In this document: piece after piece, positions 1 through 10,339 of the stretch
Numbering within the stretch: position 1 is the first letter of the stretch
How the letters are laid out: each line of letters begins with the position of its first letter
DNA from: Cellulomonas sp. KH9
Lineage (GTDB): Bacteria > Actinomycetota > Actinomycetes > Actinomycetales > Cellulomonadaceae
Direction: 5' to 3'
DNA: 64,000 nt
NCBI RefSeq assembly: GCF_900114185.1
Contig: NZ_FOSE01000005.1
Span: 1 to 64,000, forward strand
Translations under genes and position numbers: made by a program
The notes under the pieces: model-generated
What the model was told of the DNA's origin: nothing
Databases searched by the model: none
Seen by the model: the letters and a program-made list of their open reading frames with translations, nothing else

Positions 1-624
1 CCCCAGCAGCCCGACCAGCCCGACCGCGACGTCGGCGCTGTGCGTGATCGTCCACCGCGACGTCCCGTCCCCGGGCACGACGACCTCCAGCCCGCGGCGC
101 ATCCGGTCGACCACCGTCCAGCCGCCGTCCATCGGCACGAGCGTCGCGTCGTAGGTGTGCGACGGGCGCACGATCGTCATCGGCAGGCCCGTGTCGCGGT
201 ACGCGCGCACGAGCAGGTCCTCGCACGCGATCTTGTTGCGGGAGTACTCCCAGAACGGGTTGCGCAGCGGCGTCGACTCGACGACCGGCAGGTGGGTCGG
301 GGGCGTCTGGTAGGCCGACGCGGAGCTGATGAACACGTACTGCCCGGTGCGCCCCGTGAACAGGTCGAGGTCCGCCTGCACGTGCTCGGGGGTGAACGCC
401 GTGAACTCCACGACGGCGTCGAACTCCAGGTCCCCCAGCGCGGCGCGCACGGACTGCGGGTCGCGGACGTCGGCGTGGATCACACGGGCGCCGTCGGGCA
501 CCGCACGCTTCGTCGACTGCCCGCGGTTGAGCAGGGTGAGCTCGACGCCCTCCGCGACGGCCCGCCGGGCCGCCTCCGTGCTGATGATGCCGGTCCCACC
601 GATGAACAGCGCGCGCAGTGCCAT
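1..624 (-). CDS. NAD-dependent epimerase/dehydratase family protein, 3' end beyond the window
   Basis: Extended short-chain dehydrogenase/reductase that would bind NAD(P) and act on a sugar nucleotide or similar substrate; the exact substrate cannot be read. The N-terminus has the Rossmann glycine motif (LFIGGTGIIS, residues 6-15) followed by a strand and LNRG. A YSRNK (YxxxK) catalytic pair and an upstream SSAS serine region are visible. The frame stays open to base 1, so the C-terminus is missing. The ATG at 624 is preceded by TATCCT seven bases upstream (637-632) and no Shine-Dalgarno, the pattern of a leaderless transcript. It is divergent from the SGNH hydrolase. Confidence 0.85.
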   Translation of the reverse strand, partial: MALRALFIGGTGIISTEAARRAVAEGVELTLLNRGQSTKRAVPDGARVIHADVRDPQSVRAALGDLEFDAVVEFTAFTPEHVQADLDLFTGRTGQYVFISSASAYQTPPTHLPVVESTPLRNPFWEYSRNKIACEDLLVRAYRDTGLPMTIVRPSHTYDATLVPMDGGWTVVDRMRRGLEVVVPGDGTSRWTITHSADVAVGLVGLLG

Positions 625-731
625 GGCTCGCAGGATACGGAACAGGCCCGCCGATCACCGGGTACGCCGCGCAGGACCGCTGGCGCGCCGCCCACCCGGC
701 ACACCCTGGGCGACGCGGCTACCGTGCAGAG

Positions 732-1556
732 ATGAAGCGCTCGTTGCGGACGGCGCGGTCCGCCGTCGTGGCCCTCGTCGCCGCGCTCGCGCTCGTCCTG
801 CCCGGCGCCGGTGCGGCCTCCGCCCACCGGCCGCCGGTGGTCTACGACGCCCTCGGCGACTCGTACGCCTCCGGGTACGGCGTCCCGCCCTACGCCGACT
901 GCGGCCGCTCGCAGAGCGCCTACGCCGTGCAGCTCGACGGACGTCAGCGCGTGCGGCTGGACGACTTCGTCGCGTGCGCGGGCGCCACCACGGCGTCCCT
1001 GGTCACCGGGGGTCAGCTCGCCGCGCTCGACGCCGGGACGGACCTGGTGACGTTGACGATCGGCGGCAACGACGTCGGCTGGTCCACCGCGGTCGTGGCG
1101 TGCCTCGGCGGCAGCGACGCCCAGTGCGCGGGTGCGGTCGCCGTCGTCGACGCCCGGATCACCGGTGAGCTGCCTGCCCTGCTCGACACCGTGTACGCCC
1201 AGGTCGCCGCAGCAGCCCCGCACGCCCGCGTCGTCGTCACCGGCTACCCGCGGCTGTTCTCCCCCGAGCACGGCGCCTACCTCGCCGCCTCGCCGGAGGA
1301 GCTCGGCAGCCTCAACGCCGGTGCGGACACCCTCGACACGGTGATCGCCGCCGCAGCCGCCCGCGCGGGGTTCCGGTTCGTCGACGTGCGCCAGCGCTTC
1401 GAGGGGCACGGGGCGAACTCCCCGGACCCGTGGATCCTGGGGCCGACGGACCCCGGGGCGTTCCACCCGACGCTCGAGGGCTACGAGGCCTACACGGCCG
1501 CCGTCGGCTCGGCGCTGGGCCCCGACACGCCGGGCTGCGGCCGGCACCACCGGTGA
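732..1556 (+). CDS. Secreted SGNH/GDSL-family hydrolase (esterase/lipase)
   Basis: Predicted extracellular serine esterase of 274 aa. A signal peptide (RR at the N-terminus, hydrophobic core 11-29, ASA at 29-31) precedes the SGNH blocks: GDSYASG with catalytic Ser44, GGND with Asn113, and DPGAFHP with Asp240 and His245, the usual DxxH. Four cysteines fit disulfides of secreted actinobacterial lipases. The start is the ATG just before the signal peptide, because upstream in-frame sequence overlaps the divergent gene's promoter. TACCGT six bases before this ATG suggests leaderless transcription. Substrate (acyl esters or phospholipid) is not determinable. Confidence 0.87.
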   Translation: MKRSLRTARSAVVALVAALALVLPGAGAASAHRPPVVYDALGDSYASGYGVPPYADCGRSQSAYAVQLDGRQRVRLDDFVACAGATTASLVTGGQLAALDAGTDLVTLTIGGNDVGWSTAVVACLGGSDAQCAGAVAVVDARITGELPALLDTVYAQVAAAAPHARVVVTGYPRLFSPEHGAYLAASPEELGSLNAGADTLDTVIAAAAARAGFRFVDVRQRFEGHGANSPDPWILGPTDPGAFHPTLEGYEAYTAAVGSALGPDTPGCGRHHR

Positions 1557-1565
1557 CGCGCCGAC

Positions 1566-1907
1566 CTACCGGATGACCCGGACCTCCTGGGGCCACCCGC
1601 ACCCCTCCGCGACCCGGCCCGCCCACATCTTGGCCGTCGCCAGGTCGGGCACGTCGATGACCGTGATCCCGCCCAGCTGCTCGGTGGTCTCGGTGTAGGG
1701 CCCGTCGGTGATCGACAACGTCCCGCTCGTCGCGTCGGCGCTGAACGCGTCGGCCAGGTCCTCCTCGAGCCCACCGGCGAAGACCAGGACCCCGGCGGCC
1801 TCCATGTCACGCACGACCGCCGTGCTGGGCTCCACGCGGGACCGGAACCACTCCGCCGGGTGGTCGCCGACCCACTGCTGGTGGAAGTAGATGGCGTACT
1901 GCGTCAT
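1566..1907 (-). CDS. YCII-related domain protein
   Basis: A 113-aa protein that is entirely one YCII-like domain (YCII is a ferredoxin-like fold related to muconolactone isomerase). Visible family traits are the N-terminal YAIYFHQQW strand, the ADATSGTLSITDGPYTETTE segment (AD...G...DGPF/Y.ET) and the G(G)ITVIDVPD strand. AGGAGG sits 5-6 bases before the ATG. It lies just downstream of a DHFR-like gene on the same strand with an ~95-bp gap. YCII proteins often sit beside ECF sigma factors, but none is present here. Biochemical role unknown. Confidence 0.85.
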   Translation of the reverse strand: MTQYAIYFHQQWVGDHPAEWFRSRVEPSTAVVRDMEAAGVLVFAGGLEEDLADAFSADATSGTLSITDGPYTETTEQLGGITVIDVPDLATAKMWAGRVAEGCGWPQEVRVIR

Positions 1908-2002
1908 GTCGCGCCTCCTGTGCCGCCTGTTCCCGTCACCACCCTGACGGGCGGGACCCGCCGGATTCGACAGGACGGCGGGGACGAGTCGTGGCCCCCG
2001 CC

Positions 2003-2653
2003 CTACCGACGCGCGAAGGTCAGGTGCACGACGCCGGACGGCGACGGTATCGCCTCGATGCTGAAGCGCTCGTCGAGACCCTCCAGCCCGTCCCACAGCC
2101 GCTCGCCCCTGCCCAGCAGGATCGGCACGAGGACGAGGTGCATCCGGTCGATCAGGTCCGCCGCGAGGAACTGGCGGACGGTGCTGACACCGCCGCCGAT
2201 CCGCACGTCGAGGCCGCCGGCCAGGTCGCGGGCGAGCGCGAGCGCGTCGACAGGGTCGGCGTCGACGAAGTGGAACGTGGTGCCACCCGCCATCTCGAGC
2301 GTCGGCCGCGGATGGTGCGTCAGCACGACGACCGGGGTGTGGAAGACGGGGTCGGGGCCCCACCACCCCGTCCACTCCTCGTCGAGCCACGGGCCGCGCT
2401 GCGGGCCGAACTTGTTGCGGCCCATGATCTCCGCGCCGACCCCGGTCCCCCACGAGCCGGCGAACGCCTCGTCGACACCGAAGGAGCCGTCCGTCACCCC
2501 GTGCAGGCCCATCGCGCGGAACGTGGGCGTCTCGAAGGCCCACTCCATCAGCCGCTGGCCGGCGTGCCCGAAGGGCGCCTCGAGCGACTGGCCCTCACCC
2601 GTGCCGAAGCCGTCGAGCGAGACCGAGAAGTTGTGCACGCGGACGAGGGACAT
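2003..2653 (-). CDS. Dihydrofolate reductase family protein (RibD C-terminal-like)
   Basis: A 216-aa NADPH-dependent reductase-like protein of the DHFR/RibD-C fold. The N-terminal strand VRVHNFSVSLDGFG is the family signature, followed by IMGRNKFGP (the 'xMGRxxf' motif), a VVVLTHHPR strand and the nucleotide-binding IGGGVSTVRQFL segment, then a barrel-like C-terminal strand IPSPSGVVHLTF. Such proteins are usually not true folate enzymes; the substrate is unknown. I start at ATG 2653, with GGAG 5 bases upstream; a longer in-frame extension to 2740 lacks family similarity. Same strand as the YCII gene and possibly cotranscribed. Confidence 0.85.
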   Translation of the reverse strand: MSLVRVHNFSVSLDGFGTGEGQSLEAPFGHAGQRLMEWAFETPTFRAMGLHGVTDGSFGVDEAFAGSWGTGVGAEIMGRNKFGPQRGPWLDEEWTGWWGPDPVFHTPVVVLTHHPRPTLEMAGGTTFHFVDADPVDALALARDLAGGLDVRIGGGVSTVRQFLAADLIDRMHLVLVPILLGRGERLWDGLEGLDERFSIEAIPSPSGVVHLTFARR

Positions 2654-2784
2654 GTCAGCTCCTGACGTGGCGGCGACCGTCGCTACCCGTATGGACGAGG
2701 GCTCCCCTGGACGGTAGCGGCACGACGTGACGCCCGTCACTGCCGTATCCGGAAGATAGTTGTCGTTTCATTCATTGACGGGAC

Positions 2785-3330
2785 ATGGACACTCAGAGGA
2801 TCGGCATCGTCATCAGCTCGTCGCGCCCCACCCGGATCGGCCCGAAGGTCGCCCGGTGGGTCAGCACCCTCGCCCCCGCGGGCGCCGACGTCGAGATCGT
2901 CGACCTCGCCGAGATCGACCTGCCCTTCCTCGCGGAGCCCGAGCAGCCGGCCACCGGCAGCTACTCGATGCCCAGCACGACGGCCTGGTCCGAGCGGGTC
3001 CGCAGCTACGACGCCCTGATCCTCACCGTGCCGGAGTACAACGCCGGCTACCCCGCCGTGCTGAAGAACGCGATCGACACGCTGCACGCCGAGTGGAAGG
3101 GCCTGCCCATCGGCGTCATCGGCTACGGGTGGGGCGCCGCGGCCGGCTCCGTGCGTCAGCTCGGTGAGGTGCTCGAGCGGGTGCAGGCCGTGACCCTGGC
3201 CGGCCCGGGCCTGCGCTTCGGCCAGGACCTCACGCCCGAGGGCGAGGTCCTGGAGGCCGCCCCTGCCGACGACGTGCGCGGCCTCTACGACCAGGTCCTC
3301 GCCGCCGCCCGCGAGAGGGTCCCGGCCTGA
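2785..3330 (+). CDS. NAD(P)H-dependent FMN reductase
   Basis: A flavodoxin-like NADPH:FMN oxidoreductase of 181 aa. It begins with the phosphate-binding strand RIGIVISSSRPTRIGPKVA and carries the diagnostic PEYNAGYPAVLKNAIDTLH segment that lines the flavin site. Family members reduce FMN for monooxygenases, azo compounds or quinones; the partner here is unknown. A -35/-10 region cannot be assigned with confidence in the gap to the divergent DHFR-like gene, which is 131 bp and less GC-rich than the coding sequence. Confidence 0.88.
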   Translation: MDTQRIGIVISSSRPTRIGPKVARWVSTLAPAGADVEIVDLAEIDLPFLAEPEQPATGSYSMPSTTAWSERVRSYDALILTVPEYNAGYPAVLKNAIDTLHAEWKGLPIGVIGYGWGAAAGSVRQLGEVLERVQAVTLAGPGLRFGQDLTPEGEVLEAAPADDVRGLYDQVLAAARERVPA

Positions 3331-3563
3331 TCCGACCCCCGCCGGATCCGACCTGACCGCCGGACCCGGCCCGCAGCCGGATCCGGCCCGCAGCCGGACA
3401 CGCTTCGTGGCATCCACGCGAGCAACCTGCAACGCTCGCACTGTTTGTGTTGCAGGTTCGGCACCACGACGCAAAGAACGTTGCACCGCCCGCCCACGGC
3501 TCCGCCAGCGGGATCGAGGTGCCGGGATGCAGGAGCTGTCCGCTGCTGACGGCGAGGCTCGCC
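3331..3563. other. Intergenic region with a 17-bp tandem repeat and a 10-bp inverted repeat
   Basis: No gene is seen. At 3360-3393 there are two copies of a 17-bp unit (CCGGAYCCGGCCCGCAG) with a partial third. At 3424-3433 and 3449-3458 lie perfect inverted arms AACCTGCAAC/GTTGCAGGTT around a 15-nt, comparatively A/T-rich loop. The region separates the 3' ends of the convergent FMN reductase and glycosyltransferase genes, so a hairpin terminator is the simplest reading; an operator or integration remnant is possible. Confidence 0.5.
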
Positions 3564-4568
3564 TCAGCGCCCTTCCTCGGCGACGGCGCGGAACAGGCGC
3601 TCGTAGTCGTCGACCATCCGGTCGGCCGAGAACCGCGCCACGGCGTCGCGCCGGCAGGCGGCCCGGTCGAGCAGGGCGGCGTCGGCGACGGCCGCGACGG
3701 CCGCGGGCAGGTCGGCGACGAGGAAGCCCGACAGGCCGGGTCGGACGATCTCGGGCATCGACCCGCGCGCGAAGGCGATCACCGGCGTACCGACCGTCAT
3801 CGACTCGACCACGGACAGGCCGAACGGCTCGTCGAAGTCGATGAGGTGCAGCAGCGCGCGCGCCCCGCCGAGCAGCCTGTCCCGCTCACCCGGGCCGACG
3901 GGCCCGACGTACCGCACGCGGTCGCCGTCGACGTGCGGGAGCACCTCGCGGCGGTGGTAGTCGGCGTCGTGGACGACACCCGCGATGACGAGCGGCATCC
4001 CGGCGCGACGGGCGACCTCGACGGCGGCGGCGGTGCCCTTGTCGGGGTGGATCCGGCCGAGGAACAGCAGGTACCCGCCGTCGCCCGCGCCGGGTGTGAA
4101 CGCGTCGACGTCGATCCCGTGGTGGATCGTCGCGGCGTAGGTCAGGTCGGGGTGCCGGTCGGCGTCGCTGATCGCGACGTAGCGCGCGACGTCGTCGTAC
4201 GCGCGGTAGACCGGCACGATCCGCTCGGAGGAGAACCCGTGGATCGTGGTGACCACGGGCGTGGCGGTGAGCCTGCTGAACACCAGCGGGAGGAAGTCGA
4301 ACTGGTTGCTGATGACGTCGAAGTCGTCGGCCCGCTCGAAGACCGCGGCCACGTGCAGGGACTCGGCGACCTTCGCGTCGACGGAGGGGTCCTCCTCGTA
4401 GCCCGCCGGAGCCTCGGCGTGCAGCCGGCCGGCGGTGGCGGAGTCGGCGGACGCGAACAGCGTGACGTCGTGGCCCCGGGCGACCAGACCCTCGGTCAGG
4501 GTCGACGCCACCTGCTCCCACGGCCCGTAGCCGCGCGGGGGGACGCGGTGGGCGATCGAGGCGAGCAC
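3564..4568 (-). CDS. Glycosyltransferase, GT4 family-like
   Basis: A 334-aa GT-B glycosyltransferase, presumed to move a sugar from a nucleotide donor onto an unknown acceptor in the cytosol. Features are the acceptor loop RVPPRGYGPWEQ, the LFLGRIHPDKG hinge strand, and the donor-site FDEPFGLSVVESMTVGTPVIAF with the EPFGLxxxE catalytic signature. The only ordinary start is GTG 4568, but this cuts into the first Rossmann strand: the codons just upstream read VRVAV, as expected for the true N-terminus. A GGGAGG sits 5 bases before GTC 4580, so initiation at GTC or a lost ATG must be considered. It is divergent from the GT/GH130 operon. Confidence 0.85.
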   Translation of the reverse strand: MLASIAHRVPPRGYGPWEQVASTLTEGLVARGHDVTLFASADSATAGRLHAEAPAGYEEDPSVDAKVAESLHVAAVFERADDFDVISNQFDFLPLVFSRLTATPVVTTIHGFSSERIVPVYRAYDDVARYVAISDADRHPDLTYAATIHHGIDVDAFTPGAGDGGYLLFLGRIHPDKGTAAAVEVARRAGMPLVIAGVVHDADYHRREVLPHVDGDRVRYVGPVGPGERDRLLGGARALLHLIDFDEPFGLSVVESMTVGTPVIAFARGSMPEIVRPGLSGFLVADLPAAVAAVADAALLDRAACRRDAVARFSADRMVDDYERLFRAVAEEGR

Positions 4569-4759
4569 GGCGACTCTGACGTCGGCCTCCCGGGGTCACG
4601 GGCAGCGTACGCCTCTCGGGCACGCTGCTACGCTCGCCCTCTCCCCGGATCTGCTCCGGTGAGCCGGCGCCGGACCGACGGCGCCCTCAGGGACGCGGCC
4701 TTCCCCCTCGCACCGTGCACGGCAGCACGCTCGCTGCGAACGCACCGGAAAGAGTCCCG

Positions 4760-5926
4760 ATGCCCCTCCGTCTCGGAGTCCTGTCGACCTACCCGTCCAC
4801 CCCGTGCGGCATCGCCACGTTCAGCGCGGCGCTGGTGAGCCACCTGCTCGCCGCCGGGACCGACGTCGGCGTGGTCCGGCTCGTGGACGAGCCGGAGCCC
4901 TCCGTGCCGCAGGTGGTGTGGCAGTGGGTGGCCGGGCAGCCGTCGGGCGCCCGGTCGGCCGCCCGGGCGCTCGACGCCTACGACGTGGCGGTGGTGCAGC
5001 ACGAGTACGGGATCTACGGCGGCACCGACGGCCAGGACGTGCTCGACCTGCTCGCGCACCTCCACGTCCCGGTGCTGACCGTGCTGCACACGGTGCTGAC
5101 CACGCCGACACCGAACCAGCACCGCGTGCTGTCCGCCCTGGTCGACCGGTCCGCGGCGCTCGTGACGATGACGACCACCGCCCGCGACCGGCTGATCGCC
5201 GGGTGGGACGTGGACCCGGCGCGGGTGTCCGTGATCGCCCACGGCGCCGAGGACAACCGCTCCCCCGGCACCCCCACGTCACGACGCCCGGCCGACGGCC
5301 CGCCGACGGTGCTGACCTGGGGCCTGCTGTCCGAGGGCAAGGGGATCGAGTGGGCGCTGCTCGGGCTCGCCGAGCTGCGCCGGCACGCGCCGCTGCCGAC
5401 GTACCTCGTCGTCGGGCAGACGCACCCCCGGGTCCTGGAGCAGCAGGGCGAGGCGTACCGCGACCGGCTCGTCGCGATGGTCCGTGACCTCGACCTCGCC
5501 GGGTCCGTGCGGTTCGACAGCAGGTACCTGCCCGGTGCGGACCTGCGCGCGGTGGTGCGCGACGCCGACGTCGTGCTGCTCCCCTACGACTCGAGGGAGC
5601 AGGTGACCTCCGGGGTCCTCACGGAAGCCGTCGCGGCGGGCAAGCCCGTCGTGTCCACCGGGTTCCCGCACGCCGTCGAGCTGCTCTCCAGCGGCGCCGG
5701 CCTGCTGGTCCCGCAGCGTGACCCCGGCGCGATCGCGGCCGCGCTCGGGCAGGTCCTCACGGTGGACGGGGTGGCCGAGGCCATGGCAGCCGAGGCCCGG
5801 CGCCTGGCCGACTCGCTGCTGTGGCCGGCCGTGGCCGAGCAGTACGTGGCGCTGGCCGCGAGCGTCCAGGACGTCGCGCTGCAGGACGTCGCGCTCCAGG
5901 ACGTCGCGCTGCAGACCGCCGTCTGA
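4760..5926 (+). CDS. Glycosyltransferase, GT4 family-like, with a C-terminal repeat tail
   Basis: A 388-aa GT-B glycosyltransferase. It opens with LGVLSTYPSTPCGIATFSA, has a VVQHEYGIYGG acceptor-domain segment, a LTWGLLSEGKG hinge and a donor-domain LLPYDSREQVTSGVLTEAVAAGKPVV motif, lacking the canonical EPFG but retaining the ..E. helix. The start is ATG 4760 with GGAAAGAG upstream. The last ~15 residues are three copies of DVALQ, encoded by near-identical 15-bp repeats at about 5867-5911. Its TGA overlaps the next ATG by one base. It is the first gene of a three-gene operon with a toroid-fold protein and a GH130 enzyme. Confidence 0.86.
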   Translation: MPLRLGVLSTYPSTPCGIATFSAALVSHLLAAGTDVGVVRLVDEPEPSVPQVVWQWVAGQPSGARSAARALDAYDVAVVQHEYGIYGGTDGQDVLDLLAHLHVPVLTVLHTVLTTPTPNQHRVLSALVDRSAALVTMTTTARDRLIAGWDVDPARVSVIAHGAEDNRSPGTPTSRRPADGPPTVLTWGLLSEGKGIEWALLGLAELRRHAPLPTYLVVGQTHPRVLEQQGEAYRDRLVAMVRDLDLAGSVRFDSRYLPGADLRAVVRDADVVLLPYDSREQVTSGVLTEAVAAGKPVVSTGFPHAVELLSSGAGLLVPQRDPGAIAAALGQVLTVDGVAEAMAAEARRLADSLLWPAVAEQYVALAASVQDVALQDVALQDVALQTAV

Positions 5927-6960
5927 TGCCGACCAGGACCACCGTGGACCGCACGGTGCGGCTCGACCACCTGGTGCGGCTGAGCACCCCGACCGGCCTG
6001 TTCGAGCACGCCCTCGGCCCGGAGCCACGCGTGGAGCACGGCATGTGCGTCGACGACGTCGCCCGGGCGCTCGTCGTCATGGCACGGGCACCGCACGGCG
6101 ACCCGGAGGTCGCCACCCTCACCGCGACGTACCTGCGGTTCGTCCGGTCCGCGCAGCGCCCGGGCGGGCTCGTGCACAACCGCCGCACCCCGGACGGGTC
6201 GTGGCTCGACGAGCCGTCCACGGACGACCACTGGGGCCGGGCCGTCTGGGCGCTCGGGACGGCGGCGGCACGTGTGCGCGACCCCGGGCTCGCGGCCGAC
6301 GCGCACCGCGGTGCGGGCGAGGCGCTGGCCGCACGCTCACCGCACGTGCGCGCCACCGCCTACGCGGCGCTCGGCGCGGTCGAGCTGCTGCGCGTCGACC
6401 CGCGTCACGCGGGGGCGCACCGACTGCTGCAGGACGCTCGCGACGCCCTCCCCCGGCCCACGTCCGACCCGCGGTGGCCCTGGCCGGAGGCGCGCCTGTC
6501 CTACGCGAACGCCGTCCTGGCCGAGGCGCTGATCGCCGTGGGCGACGCGCTCGGGGACGACGGGCTGCTCGCGGACGGGCTCCGCCTGCTGGACTGGCTC
6601 GTCACCGTGCAGACCGCCGACGGCCACCTGTCGGTGGTGCCCGCCGGGGGGCGCGGCCCGGACGACGGCCGCCGGGGGTTCGACCAGCAGCCGATCGAGG
6701 TCACCGCCGTCGCCGAGGCCGCTGCGACAGCCCTGCGAGCCACGGGCGACGACCGCTGGGCCGTGGTGATCGAGCGGTGCGTCTCGTGGTTCGAGGGCGA
6801 CAACGACGCGGGCGTCCCCGTCCGGGACGTGGCGACCGGCGCAGGCTTCGACGGGCTGGAGCCGGACGGGGTCAACCAGAACCAGGGCGCCGAGTCCACC
6901 CTCGCGTGGCTCGCGTGCGCGCAGCTCGGCGGCCCGCCGCGTCCGACGCCCGCACCGTGA
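5926..6960 (+). CDS. Probable (alpha/alpha)n-toroid glycosidase-like protein
   Basis: A 344-aa helical-repeat protein without signal peptide. Repeating helices with conserved aromatic/acidic positions (MCVDDVARALVV, DDHWGRAVWALG, QQPIEVTAVAEAA, GVNQNQGAESTLAWL) suggest an alpha/alpha barrel like those of glycoside hydrolases and epimerases; NQNQGAES near the C-terminus is likely active-site lining. I do not recognise a numbered family. It overlaps the upstream GT by one base and the downstream GH130 gene by four, so the three products are probably made together and act on the same oligosaccharide in the cytosol. Confidence 0.7.
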   Translation: MPTRTTVDRTVRLDHLVRLSTPTGLFEHALGPEPRVEHGMCVDDVARALVVMARAPHGDPEVATLTATYLRFVRSAQRPGGLVHNRRTPDGSWLDEPSTDDHWGRAVWALGTAAARVRDPGLAADAHRGAGEALAARSPHVRATAYAALGAVELLRVDPRHAGAHRLLQDARDALPRPTSDPRWPWPEARLSYANAVLAEALIAVGDALGDDGLLADGLRLLDWLVTVQTADGHLSVVPAGGRGPDDGRRGFDQQPIEVTAVAEAAATALRATGDDRWAVVIERCVSWFEGDNDAGVPVRDVATGAGFDGLEPDGVNQNQGAESTLAWLACAQLGGPPRPTPAP

Positions 6961-8465
6961 GCGTCGACGCCGCGGACGGGTACGACCCGCCGTGGGTGCG
7001 ACGCACGGAGCACCTGCTGCGCCCCGACCCGACCCGGGTCGTGGCCCGCGTCTTCCTGCCCGGGCAGGAGATGGCGGGGTCCGGGAAGTCCCGGTCCGCC
7101 GGTGTGCTCAGCCGGGTGCTCGCACTCGACGAGGAGGAGGTCGCCCGTGCGCTGCGCGACCTGAGGACGAGGTTCGCGGACCGCCACCACGATCTCGAGG
7201 CGATCTGGGACGAGCACTTCGCCCTGGTCCGGCACCGGCTCGCCGGCGCCGGACCCCTCGGGACCGACCGGCGCCGGCTCGTCGGGGCGTACTTCACGCA
7301 GGAGTACGCCGTCGAGGGGGCCGCACTGTCCAACCCCTCGATGGTGCCGCACCCGGACCAGAGCGGGCTGCCCGCAGGGTCGACCCGGTTCGTCATGACC
7401 GTGCGCGCGACGGGCGAGGGCCACGTCTCGAGCATGGAGCTGCGTACCGGCACCGTCGACGCGGCAGGGGCCGTCAGCCTCGACGCGGTCAGCGCGCACA
7501 CCCGGCTGCCGGTCGTCACGGAGCCCCGGTTCACGCGCGCCGTGTTCGAGCACCAGCTCGAGGACCTCGCCGCCGACCGTGCGGACGCTGACTTCGTCCT
7601 CGCCGCCCTGGGGCCGGAGTTCGACCGGGCCGACCTCGACCGGGTCCTCGACGACCTGCGTGCGCAGCGGCTCACCCGGGGGTCGGCCGTCCGCACGGCC
7701 GAGCAGCTCGACCGGGTCGCCGGACGCAGCTACCGCGCGTCGTTCCCTCCGGGGTCCTCGATGTCCTCCCGTGTCCTCACGCCGCAGGGCCCCACCGAGA
7801 GCAACGGCATCGAGGACGTGCGCATGGTGAGGTTCGAGGCGGCCGACGGGGAGGTCACCTACCTCGGGACGTACACCGCGTACGACGGGCGCGACATCAC
7901 CGCCCAGCTCCTGCAGACGCACGACTTCGCCGAGTTCTCGAGCCGACCGCTGAGCGGTCCGGGTGCCCGGAACAAGGGCCTGGCGCTGTTCCCCCGGCAG
8001 ATCGGCGGACGCTACGTCGCACTGTCGCGCGCGGACCGCGAGAACAACGCGGTCACCACCTCCGACGACCTGCTGCGATGGGACGACCCCGTCGTGGTCC
8101 AGCGCCCCGAGCACGGCTGGGAGCTGGTCCAGCTCGGCAACTGCGGCCCCCCGATCGAGACCGAGCACGGCTGGCTCGTGCTCACCCACGGCGTCGGCGC
8201 CATGCGCACCTACAGCATCGGCGCCCTGCTGCTGGACCTCGACGACCCGACCCGGGTGGTCGGGCGCCTCGCGCACCCGCTGCTGCGGGCGGTGGGCGAG
8301 GAGCGGTCCGGCTACGTGCCGAACGTCGTCTACTCGTGCGGGGCCATGCGGCACGGCCGCAGCCTCGTCCTGCCCTACGGCAGCAGTGACAGCACCGCGC
8401 GTGTCGCGGTCGTCGACCTCGACGCCCTGCTCGACGAGCTCCGGGCGGTCGCGCCGGCGGTGTAG
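6957..8465 (+). CDS. Glycoside hydrolase family 130 enzyme (beta-mannoside phosphorylase/hydrolase-like)
   Basis: A 502-aa intracellular GH130 protein. The family's five-bladed propeller is recognisable from ESNGIEDVRMVRF (the E.EDxR block), GARNKGLALFPRQIGGRYVALSR (basic substrate/phosphate site) and LGNCGPPIETEHGWLVLTHGV. Known GH130 members phosphorolyse or hydrolyse beta-1,4- or beta-1,2-mannosides; which one applies here is not decidable by eye. About 240 residues precede the first propeller motif, longer than minimal family members. GTG 6957 overlaps the upstream TGA as GTGA, fixing the start by coupling. Linkage to two GTs suggests turnover or assembly of a mannose-containing glycan. 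Confidence 0.87.
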   Translation: MSVDAADGYDPPWVRRTEHLLRPDPTRVVARVFLPGQEMAGSGKSRSAGVLSRVLALDEEEVARALRDLRTRFADRHHDLEAIWDEHFALVRHRLAGAGPLGTDRRRLVGAYFTQEYAVEGAALSNPSMVPHPDQSGLPAGSTRFVMTVRATGEGHVSSMELRTGTVDAAGAVSLDAVSAHTRLPVVTEPRFTRAVFEHQLEDLAADRADADFVLAALGPEFDRADLDRVLDDLRAQRLTRGSAVRTAEQLDRVAGRSYRASFPPGSSMSSRVLTPQGPTESNGIEDVRMVRFEAADGEVTYLGTYTAYDGRDITAQLLQTHDFAEFSSRPLSGPGARNKGLALFPRQIGGRYVALSRADRENNAVTTSDDLLRWDDPVVVQRPEHGWELVQLGNCGPPIETEHGWLVLTHGVGAMRTYSIGALLLDLDDPTRVVGRLAHPLLRAVGEERSGYVPNVVYSCGAMRHGRSLVLPYGSSDSTARVAVVDLDALLDELRAVAPAV

Positions 8466-8498
8466 CCGGCGGGCGCGTGGGCGTCCGGTTGCCGGCGC

Positions 8499-8536
8499 AC
8501 GACCGCCCCCGCACGGACCCGTGCGGGGGCGGTCGT
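8499..8536. terminator. Bidirectional hairpin terminator between GH130 and GH10 genes
   Basis: Perfect 18-bp inverted arms at 8499-8516 and 8519-8536 (stem begins ACGACCGCCCCC) lie between two convergent genes. There is no long T-run, as is common in high-GC actinobacteria. Confidence 0.75.
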
Positions 8537-8563
8537 CTCAGACGCAGGCGCCGCCTGCCGGCG

Positions 8564-10210
<1,647 letters not shown>

Positions 10211-10275
10211 TCACTCGTGGATGTCCGTCACCCTGCCCCGGACTCGCCGTCGGCAACAAGGGCTCCGAGCCCGTC

Positions 10276-10285
10276 GAAGCGTTTC
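10276..10285 (-). promoter_or_regulatory. LacI-type operator-like dyad upstream of the xylanase
   Basis: On the minus strand this reads GAAACGCTTC, flanked GTG..GAC, identical to the sites before the GH5 gene (15871) and the second LPMO (35100). The gap 10037-10339 holds no gene; it also serves the divergent phosphatase promoter. Regulation by a LacI-family sugar-responsive repressor is inferred from sharing and from the position of such sites in other actinobacteria. Confidence 0.6.
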
Positions 10286-10339
10286 ACCCCGGAGATCGCA
10301 CGGCGGCCCCCGACCAGCGCCAGTTCCTAGACTCCCCCC

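Noticed and set aside
3424..3458. attB-like site for a tyrosine integrase
   Set aside because: The inverted repeat is compatible, but no tRNA gene, integrase or second repeat copy is nearby; kept only as a hairpin.
5718..8465. A single 915-codon open frame across the GT/toroid/GH130 region
   Set aside because: Its first ~413 codons are a shadow of the real genes in the other frame; the GH130 protein begins at GTG 6957, where it overlaps the upstream stop.
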